The notes under the pieces were generated by a model. That model saw nothing but the letters and a program-made list of their open reading frames with translations, was not told the origin of the DNA and ran no database searches. Both the position numbers and the translations under genes were made by a program. DNA of 64,000 nucleotides from Carnegiea gigantea (Eukaryota; Streptophyta; Magnoliopsida; Caryophyllales; Cactaceae), in contig JAKOGI010001550.1 in NCBI GenBank assembly GCA_029747015.1, positions 1-64,000 of the forward strand. The letters are read 5' to 3'. Positions within the stretch are counted from its first letter, which is position 1; each line of letters begins with the position of its first letter. Positions 1-9,289 of this stretch are shown in pieces.

Positions 1-1
1 A

Positions 2-34
<33 letters not shown>

Positions 35-95
35 GTGTATATGTATATATGAGTGTATGTGTGTATGTGTGTGTGTATTTATATATATATACATA
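1..95. repeat. AT/GT dinucleotide microsatellite
   Basis: Uninterrupted alternating AT with short GT/TGTA interruptions runs from the window edge up to the first LTR. It is the left flank of the Tat composite. The right flank (from 14896) is also AT repeat, so the composite appears to sit inside one large AT array. Confidence 0.95.
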
Positions 96-604
96 TGATT
101 CCGGAAGAAATCTCTATGGTATGGTTGATGATGGCGTTAGACGAAGGAGCGGGTTTATTTGACCGCTGGCGTGCAACACCTGACGTCCTCTTCTTAGAAG
201 AGCCCCACCTCCAAAAAGGGTAGCCTTGGGTTGTGGACCAGGGAACGCCTCTTCAATGGTCAAGTCAATTTAAGGTCCACGTCAAGGGTCAAAAGAGAGA
301 GAGAATACAATAGGAGTTCAGTGTATCTGTTTGCCAACCCTTTTCCCGAGGAAGATAGGTGACTATTTATAGTCCTTTCGAAAAAAGGGTAAAACAGTAA
401 TCTTACCTGGAGTGCCCGCGTGGGGCGTCGGTCTTAGCATGGAAGGGCTCCAGGGGGAGCCCCTAGGGTTGCGTCCTAAGGCCCCTTATCTCAGATACGG
501 ACCCGGGGAAGCCCCTGGGGGGTGTCTTAGGGCCCATTATCCAAGATATCTGTGGGTCCAACTCAGTTAGGCCGATTTAGGAGAAACCACATTTTTTCCA
601 ATCA
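96..604 (-). repeat. Tat-clade LTR, intact ends (3' LTR of the outer element)
   Basis: On the minus strand this 509-bp block begins TGATTGG and ends CGGAATCA, so it has TG...CA ends and a 5-bp terminal inversion (TGATT/AATCA). It contains a TATA-like ACTATAAATAGT near plus position 375 and a CT-rich stretch after it. A polypurine tract abuts its 5' end at 605, which marks it as a 3' LTR of a minus-strand element. Related copies are at 4812-5332, 13963-14481 and 14487-14895. Outside it lies AT repeat. Confidence 0.88.
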
Positions 605-622
605 CTTAGCCCCCCCAAATTT
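605..622 (-). other. Polypurine tract of the outer Tat element
   Basis: Read on the minus strand, an A/G-rich run (AAATTT followed by GGGGGGCTAAG) sits immediately before the LTR start. The same arrangement precedes the LTRs at 4812-5332 and 13963-14481. This is the expected site of plus-strand priming. Confidence 0.8.
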
Positions 623-801
623 TACCTATACGTCGAGCCAGGTGAGTAGTCAGGTAGAATATGGGGCACTGTTAATGGTTGGCATGCATCCCGAGTGCTT
701 CGGAAATTGGGCTCCTGTAACGGATAGCATAGGGGCCTCTGTCCATAGCTACACCGGTTTTGAGGACTGGATGATAGTTTTATGAAATTGCCTTTCCTCT
801 A

Positions 802-808
802 TATAAAA
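802..808 (+). promoter_or_regulatory. TATA box of antisense ORF copy 1
   Basis: TATAAAA sits 65 bp upstream of the ATG at 873, between a CT-rich stretch and a short leader. The same arrangement is seen before the copies at 5601 (TATA 5530) and 13694 minus (TATA 13759-13765). Unlike copies 2, 3 and the start at 4685, there is no CACGTG box upstream. Confidence 0.6.
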
Positions 809-872
809 GGCAACTAGCAGGGAGAGGGTGTTTCATCCTTCCTTATTCAGTAATAATCTTTATTTGGTGTTC

Positions 873-1362
873 ATGGCTTTCTCGCGCTCCCTTGATACTA
901 AGGCGATGGCCGAGTACATCATCCGCCATTTTGCATAGGACCGACGTGGGTTGCCTTTCCCCCGTTGCCTCTTCCACAAGACTTTTAGGCCTTATGTCCG
1001 AGCTTTAAGCTGGCCGTGGCTAAGGAGGCCGTCGAGTGCTACGAACTCCTAGAGCTGCCTCAGTCGATCTTCTACACAATGCTTTTGGACGAGGCCGAAA
1101 GGCTTGGGGTCTTGCAAGGACGAGCACTTCAGTCTTTGGAGGTGAGCTCAGTTGGAGCACCTTCGAATTGTGGGTCTGGCTATACGGTGACCGAATTCTC
1201 GAAGCTTGATTCCATCCAAAAGCTTGATCGGGGGAGTGTTCTAGAGCTGGTCGACAAGAGGAGTGCTAGGAGGTGGAGCCAGCGGATGAGAGCTCGTCCA
1301 TTGAGAGGGCAGCCTCCCCTTAGGATGGTGGAAAGCAGGTGTGGAGGCTGTTAAGCCTTTGA
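873..1362 (+). pseudogene. Antisense accessory ORF, copy 1 (decayed)
   Basis: This ORF lies on the opposite strand to the element that carries it, between pol and the 3' LTR, where Tat elements are known to carry additional ORFs. It opens with MAFSRSLDTKAMAEY, hits a TAG after 21 codons, and continues through two frame changes. The recognisable core is ELLELPQSIFYTMLLDEAERLG (around 1040-1110), followed by an FELWVWLYGDRILEA segment (about 1160) and an acidic Ser/Glu-rich tail ending at 1360-1362. The related copies at 5601-6101 and 13194-13694 are each 501 bp. Function is unknown; I recognise no catalytic motif. Confidence 0.7.
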
Positions 1363-1539
1363 ATGCACGGCGTGCCTCTACTAATGCTCTTGCTTTTCTC
1401 CTTTTCTTTCATTCTGGCTTTTTTTTTTTTTAATTGATGTATTGCCTATCCCAACAGTAATAAAAGGCTGTGCTTTCATATCTTTCTAAATTGTCGTTAC
1501 TTTGCTCGTACTGGTCTCAATTTATACTGATTGGATGGC

Positions 1540-1619
1540 CACGTGTCTGAGGTGAATTGGCCATTAGGCTCTTCGAAAATTTCCCATCTCCAGCTCTCCC
1601 TATCCCTCTTCTATAAATA
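1540..1619 (+). promoter_or_regulatory. CACGTG (G-box) plus TATA module before copy 2
   Basis: CACGTG at 1540-1545 is followed by TATAAATA at 1612-1619, 67 bp apart measured from box end to TATA start. The ATG of copy 2 lies 104 bp downstream of the TATA start. The same pair with nearly the same spacing recurs at 2383/2455 and 4343/4413. G-boxes are bound by plant bZIP and bHLH factors; activity here is inferred only. Confidence 0.6.
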
Positions 1620-1722
1620 CAGCTTCATTCTCCCACATAGGATGTTCAGGTATTCATCTTTCCAGAGGAAGTGGTATAAAGTATAGAGAGAGCGATTGCT
1701 ACACTTGTTTTTCCTTGCTATT

Positions 1723-2159
1723 ATGGCGTTCCCTCTTATTCACAACACTAGGGAGATGGCCGATTACGTAAGGGAGCCCCTTGTTTGGCCCGGAGGAGAG
1801 TTTCGCGTCCGCCTCGTCCCCTTCCCGAAGACTTCCATGCCATATGCCCATGCTTTTCGTTATCCGAAGCTGAGGGTGTGGCGGCCGATTTTGAGCTCCC
1901 TGAAATGGTACAGGCGACATTCTACGTCGTGTTATTGAATGAGGCTGTCGAGTTGGGCGTGGTGCACGGCTTTACGACCAAGGGCCTGAAATCGGCCCAG
2001 GTGGGTCTGAGGTGGTCAAGTTTCGAGGTTTGGATGAGCTGTGTCGATCACATACTGAGGGAAGTGCAGCTCCAGCAGGCGGCTGATGAAGTGGAAGTCT
2101 ATGGTCCCTTGGACGGCCAGGAGGAGGGCTCTGGATCGAACAGCCCCCAGCCCCTCTAG
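1723..2159 (+). pseudogene. Antisense accessory ORF, copy 2 (one frameshift)
   Basis: The ATG at 1723 opens MAFPLIHNTREMADYVREPLVW. A frame change near 1785-1800 then leads into the core ELPEMVQATFYVVLLNEAVELG, then LRWSSFEVWMSCVDHI, then an acidic Glu/Asp/Gly/Ser-rich tail that stops at 2157-2159. Order and spacing match copies 1 and 6. It differs enough from copy 1 to be an old duplicate rather than a recent repeat. It has its own CACGTG/TATA promoter and a T-rich downstream stretch. Only one disruption is evident, making it one of the best preserved copies. Confidence 0.7.
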
Positions 2160-2382
2160 TGAGGAGGAGTAGCCTTAGTTTTGTTTTGAATCTTCTCTTA
2201 TATCGCCCTTTCCTCTTTTTTTTTTTTCCCGCCCCTCATAGGGGCTTTTGATAATAAGAGGGTATTTCTTTGACACGACGAATCATCTCTTTTCTGCCTT
2301 TGATGACGCTCTGTGTTGCATGATTTGGCTTTAAAGAATGCTTGCATTTTACCTTTTAAGTTAAGACCTCAGGTTGTGGGAG

Positions 2383-2460
2383 CACGTGGCGATGTTGGGG
2401 TGGCTGGCTTCTGGCCTCAGGAGTTGCACCCCCTCAAACATTGGTCCCTTTCTCTATAAA
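2383..2460 (+). promoter_or_regulatory. CACGTG plus TATA module before copies 3-4
   Basis: CACGTG at 2383-2388, within CACGTGGC, and TATAAA at 2455-2460 are 67 bp apart, the same spacing as before copy 2. The first ATG (2527) follows 72 bp after the TATA start. Confidence 0.6.
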
Positions 2461-2526
2461 GGGTGGTGTAATTCCTGTAGGACTTCATACTTTCCTTTGC
2501 GGAAAAAACAAGAGAAGAGAAAGAAA

Positions 2527-3305
2527 ATGGGGTCTCTTTCCCAATTTTGCCAACACCGAGCATATGGCCGAGTATGTCCATGACCACTTTTGATGGTTGT
2601 TGAAGGTTCCCTCGGACCCAGGCCCCAGGCTACTTCCCTTGGACTACCACGGCCTGTGCCCTCAGTTTTGACCTCGAGGTGGCGAGGCGATACGCCTATG
2701 ATTCCAACCTCCCAGAGATGGTGCTGGCAATCTTTTACGCCATGGTTATAGATGATGCCGCCGAACTGGGCCTCTCCCGTAGGCTTAGTATGGATGTTGT
2801 GATGTGGGCTATGCAAAAGTTGGACTGGGGCCCTGTGAAAGCTTGGCTCGAGGACAATGATCAAAGGCTCTGAAGAGCTCAGGCTGCTCATCCAGTGGAC
2901 TCTTCGACAAGCCCTATGCTAACAGGCAGTCCTTCTAGGGGAAGGACGTCCTCTTTTCCTTCTTTCCATGACACCATACAGGCGGCGGAGTATGTGAGGG
3001 ACAACCTTCGTTGGACCAAGAGGCAAACGTCAAGCCTTCATCCGAATTTGCTCCCGTAGAACTTCTTGGCCTACTGCCCTGAATTCAACCACATCGTGGC
3101 AACGCAGTTTGCACATGCTACCCACATCCCTGAGATGGTGCAAGCCATCTACCATGCGATGGTGATCAATGATGCAACAAGGCTACGGCTCATCAGGAGG
3201 GAGACCAGAGAGAGCTTGATGTCGGACCTACGGAAGCTGAGGTGGGATGTCATTGAAGCATGGCTATTGTCCACTAGGGACAAGTTCAAGGACGCCCGAC
3301 GATGA
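2527..3305 (+). pseudogene. Antisense accessory ORF, copies 3 and 4, joined in one frame
   Basis: After an ATG at 2527 and an early frame change, the text contains AEYVHDHF, then the core LPEMVLAIFYAMVIDDAAELG (about 2710-2775), and a TGA at 2871-2873. The same frame continues through a Ser/Thr/Pro-rich linker into a second unit with AAEYVRDNLRW, then IPEMVQAIYHAMVINDATRL, ending at 3303-3305. There is no TATA or CACGTG between the two units. This suggests that the ancestor encoded a two-domain protein, now split by two in-frame stops (2871 and about 3058). Both units lack the acidic tail of copies 1, 2 and 6. Confidence 0.6.
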
Positions 3306-3482
3306 CCTCGAGGCGGAGGGATGCGCCTCACTCCTCTTTATTCATCGAGGAGGATTGGGTATAGGTTTTTTTTCTCGTTGTATTTTCATTTTGTACTCGT
3401 ATTGGCCTAATTGCCATAATAAAAGATCCTTGTATGACTTGTTTCTTTGCATTTGTTCGATTGTATCCACATGTTATAAAAG

Positions 3483-4250
3483 GCTATGAGGCCGTGCTGT
3501 GTGACCCTTAGCCCCCATTGGGGCTGAGAGTGTAGCGATTAGCTATAAGGTCATGCTTAGGAATCCTTAGCCCACAGTGGGACTAGGAGTGTAGCGACTG
3601 GCTGTGAGGCCATGATTGAGGAACCTTAGCCCCCCATTGGGGCTAAGAGTGGAGCGGCTAGTCCAAAGGAGGTGCCGAGGGACCCTTCATCCCCATAAGG
3701 CCGTACCTAGGGACCCTTAGCCCCCAGTGGAGCTAGGAGTATAGCCACCGGCCATAAGGCCGTGCTCATGAACCCCTAGCCCTCATTGGGGCTAAGGGTG
3801 TAGCGACCGGCCGTAAGGCCATGTTCAGGGACCTTAGGCCCCATTGGGCTCAAGAGGGTATAGTGATCGGCCATAAGGCCGTGCTCAAGGACCCTTAAGA
3901 GCGTAGCGACCGGCCATAAGGCCGTACTCAAGGATCCTTACCCCCAGTGGGGCTAAGAGTAGAGCGGTCGGCCATAAGGCCATGCCTAGGGACCCTTAGC
4001 CCTCATTGGGGCTAAGGCTATAGCAATCGGCTATACGGCCATGTTCATGAGCTCTTAGCCCCCATTGGGGCTAAGAGTGTAGTGACCAGCCTAAGGTCGT
4101 GCTCATGGATCTCCGGCCCCTATTGGGGCTAAAGGTGTAGCGACCAGTCGTAAGGCCGTGCTCGGGGACCTTAGCCCCATTGGGGCCAAGATGGCATAGC
4201 GACCGACCATAAGGCCATGCCTAGGGACCCTTAACCCCAAGGACCCGGCG
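3483..4250. repeat. ~60-bp tandem repeat block 1 (about 13 degenerate units)
   Basis: Units of about 59-60 bp follow each other. Each holds TTAGCCCC-CATT-GGGGCTAA, an 8-bp-arm inverted repeat, and GGCC-ATAA-GGCC, a 4-bp-arm inverted repeat with flanking C/G. One unit near 3890 lacks the first hairpin. The block lies downstream of copy 4 in the 3' region of the Tat element, which is a known place for tandem repeats in this clade. Copy number is estimated by eye. Confidence 0.88.
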
Positions 4251-4342
4251 TGTTGTGACCATCCACTGGGGAGTGTACTCAGAGGTTCGTTCTCTTACGA
4301 GGTCCAGGCTTTTTTGTAGATGACGAGGCGATAATAGGTCGC

Positions 4343-4420
4343 CACGTGGCATCGGTTGGGAAAAGCTGTGCCTGTTGGGTGTTATTGAAAGGTGCGTCCT
4401 GCCTTTTCATTCTATATAAG
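4343..4420 (+). promoter_or_regulatory. CACGTG plus TATA module with long leader
   Basis: CACGTG at 4343-4348 lies inside a perfect 10-bp palindrome (GCCACGTGGC, 4341-4350). TATATAAG at 4413-4420 lies 65-67 bp downstream, as before copies 2 and 3. A purine- then CT-rich leader of about 270 bp leads to an ATG at 4685. This was probably the promoter of a further copy whose body has been lost. Confidence 0.5.
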
Positions 4421-4684
4421 GGTGAGGATTCGACAGAAAGGGTTCATTTGATCACTGCAGATTTTAGCCACCTAGAGAGAGAAATGATTTTTAGAGAGAG
4501 AAGCTCTGCACCTCTTTCTCACTCTGCATTCAACTTCACTGTTAGCATCTCAAGCTTCCCCTTTGTATCTTCAAAGGCTTGCTTGAGTATTCATCCTCCC
4601 CTTCAAACAGCTTCCTTGAATCTTCATCTTCCACAGGTACACCCTCGTAGCCCTTTGAAGCATTGTTTGTCGTTCTTGTGCATT

Positions 4685-4706
4685 ATGTCATCGTCTTGCT
4701 CATCCA
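4685..4706 (+). pseudogene. Truncated start of a possible fifth antisense ORF
   Basis: The ATG at 4685 gives MSSSCSS and then runs directly into LTR sequence at 4707, so any original protein is cut off after seven codons. It is assigned to the family only because of the promoter upstream and its position in the series. The longer open frame through the LTR is not meaningful. Confidence 0.25.
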
Positions 4707-4801
4707 GTGGGGACGTTCCAAGAAGAGGGCATCAGGTGTTGTGCGCCAACTGTCAGATAAACCCGCTCCTTCGTCCCACATTGAGATTTCTTACGGAATC
4801 A
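4707..4801 (+). repeat. 95-bp LTR end fragment in plus orientation
   Basis: From GTGGGG to CGGAATCA this matches the last ~95 bp of the Tat LTR, but in the opposite orientation to the neighbouring LTRs. It is followed by GATTT, resembling the GATT that follows the LTR end before the PBS at 13089. Its missing 5' part matches what remains at 14487-14895: 409 plus 95 bp makes 504 bp, against 509 bp for an intact LTR. Confidence 0.8.
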
Positions 4802-4811
4802 GATTTAATCC

Positions 4812-5332
4812 AATTCCGGAAGAAATCTTTGAGGTACGGTTGATGATGACGTGGGACGAAGAAGCGGGTTTATCTGACAGCTGGCGCACAACACCTGATG
4901 TCTCCTTCTTAGAACGGCCCCACCAGCAAAAAGGGTAACCCCGGGTTGTGGATCAGGGAATGCCTCTTCGACGGTCAAGTCAGTTCAGGGTCTAAGTCAA
5001 GGGTCAAAAGAGAGAGAGAGAATACAATAGGAGTTCAGTGTATCTGCTTGCCAACCCCTTCTCCCGAGGAAGGTAGGTGACTATTTATAGTCTTTTCGAA
5101 ACAAGGATAAAATAGTAATCTTGTGTAGAGTGCCCGAGTGGGCCGCCAGTCTCGGGATGGAAGGCCCCTGGGGGGGAGCACCTAGGGTTGTGTCCCAGGG
5201 CCCCTTATCTCAGATATAGGCCCGGGGAAGCCCGTAGGGGGTTGTCTTAGGACCATTATCCTAGATACATGCCTTGTATGTGGGTCCGACTCGTTTAGGC
5301 CCATTTAGGAGAAACCAGATTTTTCCCAATCA
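4812..5332 (-). repeat. Tat LTR (3' LTR of the gag-pol-bearing element)
   Basis: On the minus strand it starts TGATTGGG at 5332 and ends near CCGGAATT at about 4812, with the CA terminus altered. It is 521 bp and carries the same TATA-like ACTATAAATAGT (near 5090). A PPT at 5333-5352 joins it to the antisense ORF, satellite block and gag-pol that follow, so it is their 3' LTR. With 4707-4801 it forms a large inverted repeat separated by about 10 bp. Confidence 0.85.
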
Positions 5333-5352
5333 TTTAGCCCCCCATATTTTAC
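5333..5352 (-). other. Polypurine tract of the gag-pol-bearing Tat element
   Basis: Minus-strand purine-rich GGGGGGCTAAA lies directly before the LTR start, preceded by GGTAAAATAT. It is equivalent to 605-622. Confidence 0.78.
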
Positions 5353-5529
5353 CTGTATGTCGAGCCAGGTGAGTAGTTAGGTAGAATATGGAGCACTGTT
5401 AACGGTTGCCATGCATCGTGAGTGCTTTGGAAATTGGGCACTTATAACAGACGGCCTAGGGGCCACCGTTCATAGCTGCACAGGTTTCGAGGTCTGGACG
5501 GCAGTTTTATGAAACTGCCTTTCCTCTAC

Positions 5530-5536
5530 TATAAAA
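5530..5536 (+). promoter_or_regulatory. TATA box of antisense ORF copy 6
   Basis: TATAAAA lies 65 bp upstream of the TATA-to-ATG endpoint at 5601, with a CT-rich stretch before it. Spacing and surroundings match copy 1 (802-808). Confidence 0.6.
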
Positions 5537-5600
5537 GGTAACTAGCGGGGAGAAGGTGTTTCATCCTTTTTTATTCAGTAATAATCGTTTTTTGGTGTTC

Positions 5601-6101
5601 ATGGCTTTCCCGCGCTCCCTTGATACTAAGGCGATAGCCGAGTACGTCACCCACCATTTTGCATGGGATCGACGTGGGGATGCCTTTCCCCCGTCGCCTC
5701 TTCTAAAAGACTTTCAGGCCTTATGTTCGAGCTTTGAGCTGGCCGTGGCTAAGGAGGCTGCCGAGTGCTTCGAACTCCTTGAGCTACCTCAGGTGATCTT
5801 CTGCGCGATGCTTCTGAACAAGGCCGAAGGGCTTAGGGTCTTACAAGGACGAGTGCTTCGGTCTTTGGAGTCAGCCCTCGTTGAGCTCCGTTTGAGCACC
5901 TTTGAATCGTGAGTCTAGACGTATGGTGCCTGGATTTTCGAAGCTCGATTACGTCCAAAAGCCACATCGGGGGAGAGTTCAAGAACTGATCGACAAGAAG
6001 AGGGCTCGGAGGTGGAGCCGGCGGATGAAGGCTCGGCTACTGAGAGGGAGGCCTTCCCTTAAGATGGTGGCGAGCAGGGGTGGGGGCCGTTAAGCCTATG
6101 A
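5601..6101 (+). pseudogene. Antisense accessory ORF, copy 6, 501 bp
   Basis: The ATG at 5601 and the TGA at 6099 are in one frame with no frameshift: 166 codons interrupted by TGA (5910), TAG (5916) and TAA (6060). The first two replace codons that read TGG in the copy at 13194-13694. N-terminal half: MAFPRSLDTKAIAEYV, then HHFAWDRRGDAFPPSPL, then the core ELLELPQVIFCAMLLNKAE. Next comes STFE-W-W-YG, and then a Glu/Ser-rich acidic tail. There is no signal peptide or zinc motif. It is antisense to the gag-pol at 7501-13051 and sits between its satellite block and 3' LTR. Confidence 0.75.
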
Positions 6102-6384
6102 ATTCACGGCCTGCCCCTACTAATTCTCTTGCTTTTCTCCTTTTCTTTTCTTCCCTTTTTTTTAGAGGTTGTACTCTTATTTTATTAATGAAAGAACATT
6201 CAGTTTTTTTTGCCACCTTCTTTCGCTGTTTATTCTTCTGCTTCCTACTTGTAAATTCGTTTCAGCTTGTATTTTTGCTCCTCCTGTGCCGCTAGGGTGG
6301 CAGCCCCCAAGCGAAAGAACAAGTGATGCGTTATGCTGTTAAGGAAGTCATACCTCGTATTTGGACCGGCTGGGAAGGTGCAGT

Positions 6385-7395
6385 TGTCGATCCCTTAGCA
6401 CCCATTGGGGCTCTAAGAGTGCAGCGACGGACTATAGGGCTGTGCTTAAGGACCTTTAGCCCTTTTTGGTGGTAAAAGTGTAGCGACCTTCCATAAGGGT
6501 GTGCTTAGGGACCCTTAGCCCCCACTGGGACTAAGAGTGTAGCGACCGACCGTAAGGCCGTGTTTAGGGATCGTTAGCCCCCAGCGGGGCCAAGAGTGTA
6601 ACGACTGGCCATGATGCCGCACTTGAGGACCCTTAGACCCTATTGGGTCTAAGAGCGTAGCAACCGGCCATAAACGGTGCTTAAGGACCCTTAGCCCCCA
6701 TTTGGGCTAAGAGTGTAGCAACCGGCCATGAGGCCATGCTTGAGGACCCTTAGCCCCCATTGGGGCTAAGAGTGTAGTGACCGGCCATAGGGCCGTGCTT
6801 AGAGACCTTAGCCCCCAGTGGGGCTAAGAGTGTAGCGACCGGTCATAAGGCCGTGCTTGAGGACCCCTAGCCCCATTGGGGCTAGGAGTGTAGCAACCAG
6901 CCATGATGTCGTGCTTGAGGACCCTTAGCCCCCATTGGTGCTAAGAGCGTAGTGACCGACCACAAGGTTATGCTTAGGGACCCTTGGCTTCCATTGGAGC
7001 TAAGAGTGTGGCAATTGGCCATAAGGCCGTGCTTGAGGACCCTTAGCCCCCATTGGAGCTAAGAGTGTGGTGGCCAGCCATAAAATCGCGCTTAGGAACT
7101 CTTAGCCCCCAACGGAGCTAATAGTGTAGAAACCGGCCACAAGGCCGTACCTAGGGACCTTTAGCCCCCATTGGGGCTAAGAGTGTAGTGACCGGTCATA
7201 AGGCTGTGCTTGAGGACCCTTAGGCCCCATTGGGGCTAAAAGTATAGCGACCGGCCATAAGGCCGTGCTTAGGGACCCTTAGCCTCCAGTGGGGTTAAAA
7301 GTGCAGCGACCGGCCATAAGGCCATGCTTGAGGACCCTTAGTCCCTATTGGGGCTAAGATTGTAGCGACTGGCCATGAGGTCGTGCTCGAAGAGA
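6385..7395. repeat. ~60-bp tandem repeat block 2 (about 17 units)
   Basis: Same monomer as 3483-4250. Each unit is 59-60 bp with the TTAGCCCC/GGGGCTAA and GGCC-ATAA-GGCC inverted repeats and few length changes. It begins about 280 bp beyond the antisense ORF and ends about 105 bp from the pol stop codon, so it occupies the 3' untranslated region of the minus-strand element. The block is more regular than block 1. Confidence 0.9.
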
Positions 7396-7500
7396 AAAAG
7401 GGGTTGCTTATGAGTGCAAAAGTGGCCGCCGTGGGCTTCTAACTATATTTCTTGTAATCAAAATGTACATGTCAGTTGGAGATAAAGAAAAAACGTAAGC

Positions 7501-8642
7501 CTAAGTGTAGTATTTCCTCAGGTTACTGCTATGCCAGGTCCGTGGGATGGGGATGCCGTTGAAGGTCTCTAGGTGATATGTGCCGGGGAAAACTTGTGAA
7601 GAAACTTTGTATGGGCTTCCCAGTTGGTAGTTAGTTTTCCATGTTTCGCTGCCGGGGCTACAGCCTCCATGCGCCAAAGGACGAGGTCACCCACCTAAAT
7701 TGGTTGCACTCGCACTACGCGGTTGTGCAGGTATCCGATGCGTAGTTTATCGAGAGCTTCTTGAAGGAGAGTGTCGCCTTGGATAGAGGGAAGGAGGTCG
7801 AGGGCTTTGCGGAGTGCTGCATTACTCAACTCCCTTGGAAAGTTGTCAACCAGTGAGTGTGAAGGGCGACCTCAACGGCTAAAACAGCCTCCGATCCATA
7901 GGCTAACATAAAAGGGGTTTCGCCAGTAGCGGTTTTGTCAATGGTGCGTAAGGACCATAGGATGCCATGCAGCTCGTCTGCCCATTTGCCTTTTGCGTTG
8001 TCAAGCTTCTTCTGCAAGCCATGGAGGATAGACTTGTTGCCTGCCTCGGCTTGGCCGTTGGTCTAAGGGTGAGCCACAGCAGTGAAATGCGCCTGGCAGC
8101 CCAAATTACTAAGATAGTCTGTGAGTTTACTGGTGTTATACTGCCTGCCGTTACCAAAAATGATAGCAAGGAATGCCGAAGCAGGTGATAATATTTCGCC
8201 AAATGAACTTTTGTACTTCAGCAGTGGCTATAGAGGCTACGGCCTCGACCTCTATCCATTTGGTGAAGTAGTCAATCGCCACAAAAAGGTACTTACACTG
8301 CCCCGTAGCCTTGGGAAAAGGGCCAAGGATATCCATTCCCTATGTGGCAAACGGCAGGGGGCTGACGATTGACGTCATGGGGGTGGAGGGGACTCGTTCG
8401 ATGGGGGCGAACTTCTGGCATTTGTCACAGGTCCGCACTAATGTCATTGCATCCTCTTGCAAGCAGGGCCAGTAGTAGCCAGTTCAAATGGCCGTAACAG
8501 TTAGGGCACAGCCTCCAGCATGTGTGCTGTAAATGCCTTCGTGCAGCTCTTCCAGTACCTTTCTCCCGTCTTCTGGGGTCACACAATATAGGAGAGGCCA
8601 GGGGAAAGATCTCTTGTATAAGATCCCCTCATATAGGATAAA
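7501..8642 (-). pseudogene. Tat integrase (pol C-terminus), decayed
   Basis: Integrase inserts the cDNA into host DNA. On the minus strand the N-terminal zinc-binding region is visible as LHEGIYSTHAGG followed by CDKCQKFA. The core begins MDILGPFPKATG and YLFVAIDYFTKWIEVEAV (first catalytic Asp in MDILG). A frameshift follows near 8150, and the C-terminal part includes WADELHGILWSLRT, TPFMLAYGSEAV and a terminal PRTWHSSNLRKYYT before the stop at 7501. In-frame stops occur throughout. No chromodomain is seen, as expected for Tat. Confidence 0.85.
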
Positions 8643-9230
8643 CTAGTTCGACCTCTTCTTCACTTTATTCGCTTCTTTGGGGTCTGGGGCCAAGGTACTG
8701 TCAGTGAGGTACGCGCAGATAGGATCCATCCATGTTGAGCTTCTGTCTAACCATAGCACTTCATGTAGATTGATGCTCCTCTCCCTCAGGGTTTCCCACT
8801 GAATGTTTTTGGGTTTCCCATCATCGGATGAGCTCGTCAGTTTAGACAGGGCATCGGCCTGTCGATTCTTTGCGTGAGGGATGTGCGTGATTGCAAAATG
8901 CTTTAGTAACTTAGTGGCCTCCCACGCCCATCGAACACAGGTGGGCATAGTGTCGTCCTTTGCTTCATATGCACCGTTGAGCTAGCTGATGACTAACTGG
9001 GAGTCAGAGTAGGACAGAATCGGCCCCCACAGTGTAACAGAGCTCTATTCTCGCGATGAGGGCTTCATACTCGGCTTCATTATTGGATGCTTTAAACATG
9101 AACTTTAGAGCATGCTCGTACCACACCCTAGTGGGACTTTCAATGATGAGGCCAGTCCTACTACCATCCTTAGTGGACGAGTCATCCATGTATAGGTTTC
9201 AGGGTCACGGGTGCAAATATCCCTCCTCAG
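8643..9230 (-). pseudogene. Second RNase H domain (archaeal-type) of Tat pol
   Basis: Minus-strand fragments include DDSSTKDGSRTGLIIESP, FKASNNEAEYEALIARIEL and, after a break, HFAITHIPHAKNRQADALSKL. These correspond to the D-E-D-D layout of the additional RNase H typical of Tat/Ogre pol (substrate: the RNA strand of RNA-DNA hybrids). Stops near 8983 and 9200 break the frame. Together with the first RNase H upstream this identifies the clade. Confidence 0.82.
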
Positions 9231-9289
9231 CAGACGTGGTATTCTCAGCGAAGAAGTCAGCCAATGCCTGGCTTTGATGGCCCTCCGCG

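Noticed and set aside
2454..2891. 145-codon minus-strand frame
   Set aside because: Shadow of antisense ORF copy 3 on the other strand; no motif of its own.
4346..4843. 165-codon frame through leader and LTR end
   Set aside because: It crosses the junction at 4707 into LTR sequence; no family resemblance.
3483..7395. CRISPR-like array from regularly spaced palindromes
   Set aside because: Units are continuous tandem repeats without unique spacers, in plant retrotransposon sequence.
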